A program made the translations under genes and the position numbers. Below the pieces are notes generated by a model that ran no database searches, was not told the origin of the DNA, and saw only the letters and a program-made list of their open reading frames with translations. This document shows positions 13,281-17,589 of a DNA stretch of 17,589 bases, in pieces. The stretch's first letter is position 1, and each line of letters opens with the position of its first letter. This DNA comes from Propionibacteriaceae bacterium. GTDB taxonomy: Bacteria; Actinomycetota; Actinomycetes; Propionibacteriales; Propionibacteriaceae. The stretch is taken from NCBI GenBank assembly GCA_031254155.1, contig JAIRVA010000031.1:1-17589 (forward strand). Reading direction: 5' to 3'.

Positions 13281-13283
13281 TTT

Positions 13284-13901
13284 ATGTCACACCTCACCGA
13301 ATCGGCTGACCTCACCCGTCCCGCCACCACACGTTGGCGGTGGCGGGTGGTCGACATCGTGGTCGCGGCGGTCCTGGGGGTCGCCTGCGGCCTGTTGTTC
13401 TGGGCCTGGAACGGCCCGGGGTACGTCTGGTACGACGTGATGAACGCCGTCACCCCCGGTCTCGGCGGCCTGGCGCAGGGACTCTGGCTGATCGGCGGCC
13501 CCCTCGGCGGGCTGGTCATCCGCAAGCCGGGGGCGGCCTTCTTCGTCGAACTCGTCGCCGCGATCTGCTCGGCGCTGCTCGGCAACGTCTGGGGTATGCA
13601 GACCCTGATCTTCGGGGTCGCCGAGGCCCTGGGCGCCGAGCTGGCGTTCGCCCTCTTCGCGTACCGCCGCTTCGGGCTGCCCGTCGCCATGCTCGCCGGC
13701 GTGCTCGCCGGCGTGGGCGAGTGGGCGAGCGAGCTGTTCACCGGCAACCTGGCCAAATCGGTGGAGTTCAACACGATTTACCTGATCAGCAACATGGTGT
13801 CGGGCGCCGTACTCGCCGGGATCCTGGCCTGGGTGCTCGTCCGCCTGCTGGCCCGGACCGGGGTCTTGAACCGGTTCGCCTCGGGGCGGGCCGCAGGCTA
13901 G
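13284..13901 (+). CDS. ykoE: ECF transporter substrate-binding membrane subunit YkoE (thiamin precursor)
   Basis: The 205-residue, six-helix-type membrane protein is the S component that binds the substrate in an energy-coupling-factor ABC importer. WRWRVVDIVVAAVLGVACG at the start and the segments PGLGGLAQGLWLIGGPLGGL and VELVAAICSALLGN match the YkoE family. YkoEDC importers are TPP-regulated and thought to carry hydroxymethylpyrimidine or another thiamin precursor. The riboswitch upstream and the ykoD and ykoC genes downstream make the identification strong. The ATG at 13284 has AAGGAG seven bases upstream, held in the switch hairpin. Only three bases separate its stop from the ykoD ATG. 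Confidence 0.93.
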   Translation: MSHLTESADLTRPATTRWRWRVVDIVVAAVLGVACGLLFWAWNGPGYVWYDVMNAVTPGLGGLAQGLWLIGGPLGGLVIRKPGAAFFVELVAAICSALLGNVWGMQTLIFGVAEALGAELAFALFAYRRFGLPVAMLAGVLAGVGEWASELFTGNLAKSVEFNTIYLISNMVSGAVLAGILAWVLVRLLARTGVLNRFASGRAAG

Positions 13902-13904
13902 CGG

Positions 13905-15575
13905 ATGAGTCTGGTTGAGGCGTCCGGCTGGGGCTGGCGGTACGCGGGTCGGCGCGCCTGGGCCATCCGCGACCTCGATCTCACCATCGACGCCGGGGAG
14001 CGGGTCCTGCTGCTCGGCGCGAGCGGGGCCGGCAAGTCGACCCTGCTGCTCGCGCTCGCGGGCGTGCTCGGCGGGAGCGACGAGGGTACGGAGGCGGGTC
14101 GGTTGTTGGTCGACGGACAGCATCCGACCCGGCTCGCGGGGCGGGTCGGCATGGTCCAACAGGACCCCGATTCACAAGCAGTTTTAGCCCGGATCGGGGA
14201 CGATGTCGCCTTCGGCTGCGAGAACCTCGCCATCCCCCGCCCCGCCATCTGGCGTGAGGTCCGGCGGAGCCTGGACGCGGTCGGGCTGGGCCTGCCGCTC
14301 ACCCACCCGACCCATGCCCTCTCGGGCGGCCAGAAGCAGCGGCTCGCCATCGCCGGCCTGCTCGCCATGCAGGGGGCGGCCGCCGAGCGGCGGCCCGGCG
14401 TCCTGCTGCTCGATGAGCCGACGGCCAACCTCGATCCGACGGGGGTCGGGGAGGTCCGGCTGGCGATCGAGCACGTGCTCGCCGACCGTCGGACCACGCT
14501 AATCGTGGTCGAGCACCACGTCGACGTGTGGCAGGACCTCATCGACCGGGTCATCGTCCTCGGTCCCGCCGGACTCGTCGCCGACGGCGACCCGGCGGCC
14601 GTCTTTTCCGCCCACGGCCGGGAGTTGGCGGACGCCGGGGTATGGGTGCCGGGCGTCCCCCTCCCCGTCGTACCCCGCCATCAGCGCACGAGGCCCGAGA
14701 ACGTGAACCCTGCTCACGAGGTGGCGGACCCGGGAGTGACACAACCCCTGCAAAACCCCGTAACTCCGATCCCGCTGACGGGAGTTGTAGGGGTTAGGCC
14801 GCCCACCGGGGGCGATTCGGTGGCACAACCCCTCCAAAACCCCGCGACGGCGCTAGAAATGGCGGGTATTGCCGGGGTTAGGCCCCCCGCGCCGATCCTG
14901 CACACCGAGGATCTGGCGGTCGGGTACGCCGCCGGTGCGGTCGTCCAGTCCGACATCAACGTCGCCCTCCCCCGCGGGGTGAGTACGGTCATCACCGGAC
15001 CCAACGGGGTCGGCAAGTCCACCCTCGCCCTGACCCTCGCCGGGTTGCTCCCCCAGTTGACTGGTCACGTCGTCGCCAGCGAACCCCTCCGGCCACCCCC
15101 CGCGAACCGCCGCCAGCGCCGGGTGCCCGACCTGGCCGACCCCCACGACTGGACATCCGCCCAACTCCTCACCCGGTTGGGTACCGTCTTCCAGGAGGCC
15201 GAGCACCAGTTCGTCGCCGCGACTGTCCGCGACGAGCTCGCCACCGGGCTGGCCACCCTGCGCTGGGCGGGGGCCCGGATCGCCGCCCGCGTCGACGAGT
15301 TGCTCGCCACTCTCCACCTCGCCGACCTGGCCGAGGCGAATCCTTTCACCTTGTCCGGCGGCGAAAAGCGCCGTCTGTCGGTGGGTTCCATCCTGGCGGG
15401 CGGGCCGGAGATCATCGTCCTCGACGAGCCGACGTTCGGCCAGGACCGGACCACGTGGATCGATCTCGTCCGTCTCATCATGAGCCTGCTCGACGTCGGT
15501 CGGACCGTTGTCTCCGTCACCCATGACCGCGCGTTCCTGGCCGTGCTCGGCGAGCACCGGATCGAGTTGTCATGA
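13905..15575 (+). CDS. ykoD: ECF transporter duplicated ATPase YkoD
   Basis: The 556-residue protein joins two ABC ATPase domains that power the importer. Domain 1: Walker A GASGAGKST (38-46), Q-loop VQQDPD (84-89), signature LSGGQ (139-143), Walker B LLLDEP (167-172), H204. Domain 2: GPNGVGKST (365-373), Q430, LSGGE (483-487), VLDEP (505-509), H540. In domain 2 the residue after LSGGE-KRR and the FGQD segment are normal for cobalt/thiamin-type ECF ATPases. Residues 256-330 form an unusually long Pro-rich linker containing a 28-residue tandem repeat (VTQPLQNP at 278, VAQPLQNP at 306). The ATG at 13905 follows ykoE by three bases. The end overlaps ykoC by four bases (ATGA), indicating translational coupling. 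Confidence 0.95.
   Translation: MSLVEASGWGWRYAGRRAWAIRDLDLTIDAGERVLLLGASGAGKSTLLLALAGVLGGSDEGTEAGRLLVDGQHPTRLAGRVGMVQQDPDSQAVLARIGDDVAFGCENLAIPRPAIWREVRRSLDAVGLGLPLTHPTHALSGGQKQRLAIAGLLAMQGAAAERRPGVLLLDEPTANLDPTGVGEVRLAIEHVLADRRTTLIVVEHHVDVWQDLIDRVIVLGPAGLVADGDPAAVFSAHGRELADAGVWVPGVPLPVVPRHQRTRPENVNPAHEVADPGVTQPLQNPVTPIPLTGVVGVRPPTGGDSVAQPLQNPATALEMAGIAGVRPPAPILHTEDLAVGYAAGAVVQSDINVALPRGVSTVITGPNGVGKSTLALTLAGLLPQLTGHVVASEPLRPPPANRRQRRVPDLADPHDWTSAQLLTRLGTVFQEAEHQFVAATVRDELATGLATLRWAGARIAARVDELLATLHLADLAEANPFTLSGGEKRRLSVGSILAGGPEIIVLDEPTFGQDRTTWIDLVRLIMSLLDVGRTVVSVTHDRAFLAVLGEHRIELS
14736..14888. repeat. Two in-frame palindromic repeat units inside the ykoD linker
   Basis: Two 69-bp units (14736-14804 and 14820-14888) recur with an 84-bp period, that is 28 codons. 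The ends are nearly identical (ACAACCCCT, CAAAACCCCG and GGGGTTAGGCC) while the centres differ. Each unit folds back: AACCCC pairs with GGGGTT in both. In unit 1 AACTCC and GGAGTT add a second stem. They encode the extra linker between the two ATPase domains, where extra residues are tolerated. Confidence 0.8.
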
Positions 15576-16363
15576 CAGAGACAGCCTCCGTACCCGCCCG
15601 TACCCTCGACCGCCTCAACCCGGTCGCCCGGCTCCTCTGCGCCCTCCTGCTCGCGCTGCCGATCCTGATCACGCTCGACTGGGTGAGTTCGGGGGCCATG
15701 CTCGTCCTCGAAATCGTCGCGTTCCGCCTCGTCGGAGTCGGTTTTCGGACCCTCCGCCGTCTCCTGCCCGTCGCCGTGCTCGCCCTGATCGCCGCCGCGA
15801 GCATGGCCCTCTACGGCCGCCCGGGCGGTACGGTGTTTGTCCGCTGGTGGCTCGTCATCATCAGCGAGCGTTCCCTCCTCATGGCCCTCGCCGTCGGTCT
15901 GCGCGTGCTCGCGCTGGCCCTCGCGGCGGTCGGGCTGCTCGGCGGTGTCGACCCGACTGACATGGCCGACGGACTGGCCCAGATCGTCCGCCTTCCGGCC
16001 CGGTTCGTGCTCGGTACCCTCGCGGGCATCCGCCTGCTCAGCCTGCTCGCCGAGGACTGGCGCTCGCTCGGTCTCGCGCGGCGGGCCCGCGGCCTGGGCG
16101 ATCACGGCCGTCTGCGGCGTTTCTTCTCGATGGTGTTCGCCCTGCTCGTCCTCGCCATCCGGCGCGGCACCAAGCTCGCGACCGCGATGGAAGTCCGGGG
16201 GTTCGGCGCTGCGGGCCGGCAGCGGACGTGGGCCCGCGAGTCGCGGCTCGGCCCGGCCGATGCGGTCGGTCTCGGCCTCACGCTCGTGATCGACGCCGTC
16301 AGCCTCACCGCGGCCGTGGCGGCCGGTACCTTCTGGTTCATCTGGACCGGCGTACCCGACTGA
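15572..16363 (+). CDS. ykoC: ECF transporter transmembrane coupling subunit YkoC
   Basis: The 263-residue protein is the T component that couples the ATPase to YkoE in the membrane. It has several hydrophobic helices (about 17-50, 63-82, 102-125, 143-160, 185-197 and 233-258). The two Ala-Arg-Gly-type coupling motifs that contact the ATPases are visible as RARGLG (171-176) and EVRGFG (207-212). It starts LDRLNPVARLL, the family pattern. The start codon overlaps the ykoD stop. It ends 17 bases from the convergent small membrane protein gene with no clear terminator between. Confidence 0.93.
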   Translation: MTETASVPARTLDRLNPVARLLCALLLALPILITLDWVSSGAMLVLEIVAFRLVGVGFRTLRRLLPVAVLALIAAASMALYGRPGGTVFVRWWLVIISERSLLMALAVGLRVLALALAAVGLLGGVDPTDMADGLAQIVRLPARFVLGTLAGIRLLSLLAEDWRSLGLARRARGLGDHGRLRRFFSMVFALLVLAIRRGTKLATAMEVRGFGAAGRQRTWARESRLGPADAVGLGLTLVIDAVSLTAAVAAGTFWFIWTGVPD

Positions 16364-16380
16364 CGGCCACCAGTTGTGTC

Positions 16381-16779
16381 CTATCCGCCGATCGCCCCGC
16401 CGGCGGCGAACAGCAAGCCGGCGGCGACCATGATCACGATCAGGACGATACCGATGATCAGGAGGATGGTCGTGATAATGCCCAACATGCGCCCGATCCG
16501 CAGCGAGTCGGTCATGGTGTATTGTCCGGCGGCGCACTCCCGCCGCGCCGTGTTGCCCATCGCCCAGGCGACGGGGCCAAGGATGCCGGAGGTTACGAAA
16601 CCCAGGATGCCGAGCACAAGGATGGTGGTCGCGCGGGGGTGCTCCGGGCGCGGGGCCGCGTACGCCGCCCCGTACGGTTCAACCGGGGCGTACGGCTGGC
16701 CGGCTGGGTCGTACGGTGCCGACGCGTACGGCTGACTGGAATCGGGCTGGTACGGCTGATACGATTGGTAGTTGCTCAT
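16381..16779 (-). CDS. Small Tyr/Pro-rich two-helix membrane protein (DUF4190-like)
   Basis: The 132-residue protein has an N-terminal cytosolic region rich in Tyr, Pro, Gln and Ala (NYQSYQPYQPDSSQPYA onward, residues 1-45). Two membrane segments follow (about 51-73 and 99-128), with AWAMGNTARRECAAGQYT between them. This Pro/Tyr-rich head plus a two-helix tail is common in actinobacterial DUF4190-type proteins of unknown role. The ATG at 16779 follows an AAAGG ribosome site. A TATTCT -10 candidate lies at 16803-16808 (minus). It is convergent with ykoC and divergent from the gene at 16938. Confidence 0.8.
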   Translation of the reverse strand: MSNYQSYQPYQPDSSQPYASAPYDPAGQPYAPVEPYGAAYAAPRPEHPRATTILVLGILGFVTSGILGPVAWAMGNTARRECAAGQYTMTDSLRIGRMLGIITTILLIIGIVLIVIMVAAGLLFAAGGAIGG

Positions 16780-16802
16780 GGGCTGACCTTTCTCGAAGTA
16801 CC

Positions 16803-16808
16803 AGAATA
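16803..16808 (-). promoter_or_regulatory. Candidate -10 box for the small membrane protein
   Basis: On the minus strand TATTCT lies 23 bases before the ATG at 16779, leaving room for the AAAGG ribosome site. No strong -35 is seen. Confidence 0.4.
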
Positions 16809-16937
16809 GCGGTGAAATTGCGGAAGACCGTACTACCGCGTGGGAGGTTCCAGGGTTGCCCGGTTTGCCCACGAGGGGTCGTGGGCGGCCGTCAGGCCGA
16901 GGTTGGGGACCGGGCGTCAAAAGTACAAGGGGGCGTT

Positions 16938-17589
16938 GTGCTATCGGGGGCGTCGTTGTTTACGGGGGTGGCTTCGGGCCTGTGGCCCATCATCGGAGCC
17001 TTCGTGGCCGGGCTGGCCATCGTGGTCGTTTTGCGGCGGGACCGGGAACACCGCTCGTTCACCCGGAAGTACTGGGCGGCCACTAGGGGTTACACGTACA
17101 CCGCCAGCGCGCCGAGCCTCACTGGCTTCTGGCCGGGTCTGCCGTTCACCAGTGGTGGCAGCGCGCTGAACGTGATCACGGGCACAACGGCGGGCGGCCA
17201 CCCGTTCTGCTCGTTCCGGTACCAGGTTGCCGCCAGTCGCCGGACGTTCCGGTACGACGTGACGGCGATCCGGATGCCCGCCGTCCTGCCCGCGTTGTGC
17301 CTCACCCGCGAGCCGGAGACCGCGACGCTCGGCGACGGCGGTCAGCCGGTCCGACTCGAGTCGGAGTCCTTCAATGATCAATGCCACCTAGTGGCAGTGA
17401 ACGTACCTTTCGCGTACCGCGCCCTCCCGCCGCGCCTGGTGACCTGGCTGCTCGGGCCGGGCCGGGCGCTCCGCTCCTGGCGGTTCGATGGTGCCTACCT
17501 CCTCACGTGGCAGCGCGGCTGGCCCGACCACGCCCGGCTGCCCGGCCGGCTCGAGTTGCTGGATGAGCTCGTCCGCCAGGTACCACCGG
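16938..17589 (+). CDS. Hypothetical membrane-anchored protein, C-terminus cut by the window edge
   Basis: An open frame from the GTG at 16938 to the right edge gives 217 codons with no stop. AAGGGGG at 16927-16933 is the ribosome site. The N-terminus has one membrane helix (about residues 10-32), followed by RRDREHR and a soluble domain with GYTYTASAPSLTGFWPGLPF, FRYQVAASRRTFRYDVTAIR and, near the end, VTWLLGPGRALRSWRFDG. From memory this resembles actinobacterial hypothetical proteins whose soluble part ends with a helix-strand unit like RFDGAYLLTW. No catalytic motif is visible. Two other plus frames are open nearby, but this one has the expected G/C third positions and a continuous hydrophobic-to-soluble layout. 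Confidence 0.72.
   Translation, partial: MLSGASLFTGVASGLWPIIGAFVAGLAIVVVLRRDREHRSFTRKYWAATRGYTYTASAPSLTGFWPGLPFTSGGSALNVITGTTAGGHPFCSFRYQVAASRRTFRYDVTAIRMPAVLPALCLTREPETATLGDGGQPVRLESESFNDQCHLVAVNVPFAYRALPPRLVTWLLGPGRALRSWRFDGAYLLTWQRGWPDHARLPGRLELLDELVRQVPP

Noticed and set aside
1..17589. CRISPR array, insertion sequence, integrase or toxin-antitoxin pair
   Set aside because: No spaced repeat array, transposase or recombinase motif, or paired small toxin/antitoxin frames were found on either strand.

Overview
The DNA is G+C-rich (about two thirds or more by eye), codons mostly end in G or C, and the gene families (paired HSP90/TPR genes, long PspA, Pro/Tyr-rich small membrane proteins, TANNNT -10 boxes, possible leaderless starts) point to a high-GC actinomycete. 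The family is not certain; Micromonosporaceae-like is a guess. The tetranucleotide GTAC is strikingly frequent. The window is ordinary chromosome with one short atypical stretch, not a phage or plasmid. Layout. (1) 1-4319, minus strand: an HSP90-family ATPase followed 9 bases later by a large TPR protein that runs off the left edge. (2) 4320-6300: a divergent promoter region carrying three GTTCAG/CTGAAC half-sites, then a plus-strand gene fusing a winged helix, a LicC-like cytidylyltransferase and a LicA-like choline kinase, closed by a 12-bp stem terminator shared with the convergent pspA. (3) 6311-9247, minus strand: a TPM-domain membrane protein followed by pspA, probably one envelope-stress transcription unit. 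(4) 9406-10030: a small two-helix membrane protein, then tRNA-Ser(GCU) with encoded CCA and a terminator. (5) 10031-10752: the only long gene-poor stretch. It holds a cluster of strong hairpins, a 12-bp copy of the tRNA 3' end, and lower-GC DNA with frame-broken coding remnants, so it may be a tRNA-associated element or its scar. (6) 10753-12011: a membrane-anchored protein with a duplicated extracytoplasmic domain, a G-quadruplex-prone tract and a nested direct/inverted repeat. (7) 12129-13070: a ThpR-type 2H phosphodiesterase convergent with a lone, degenerate receiver-domain protein. (8) 13122-16363: a complete TPP-riboswitch-controlled ykoE-ykoD-ykoC operon, an ECF transporter for a thiamin precursor. 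The riboswitch appears to act on translation, and ykoD carries an 84-bp-period palindromic repeat in its inter-domain linker. (9) 16381-17589: a small Tyr/Pro-rich two-helix membrane protein and, divergently, the start of a membrane protein cut by the right edge. How the genes work together: ykoEDC take up a thiamin precursor when TPP is low. The TPM protein and PspA probably guard membrane integrity. The HSP90/TPR pair plus the divergent choline-type activation enzyme is the least understood neighbourhood and the best candidate for an undescribed system; its operator-like repeats suggest that the enzyme controls its own promoter through its winged helix.
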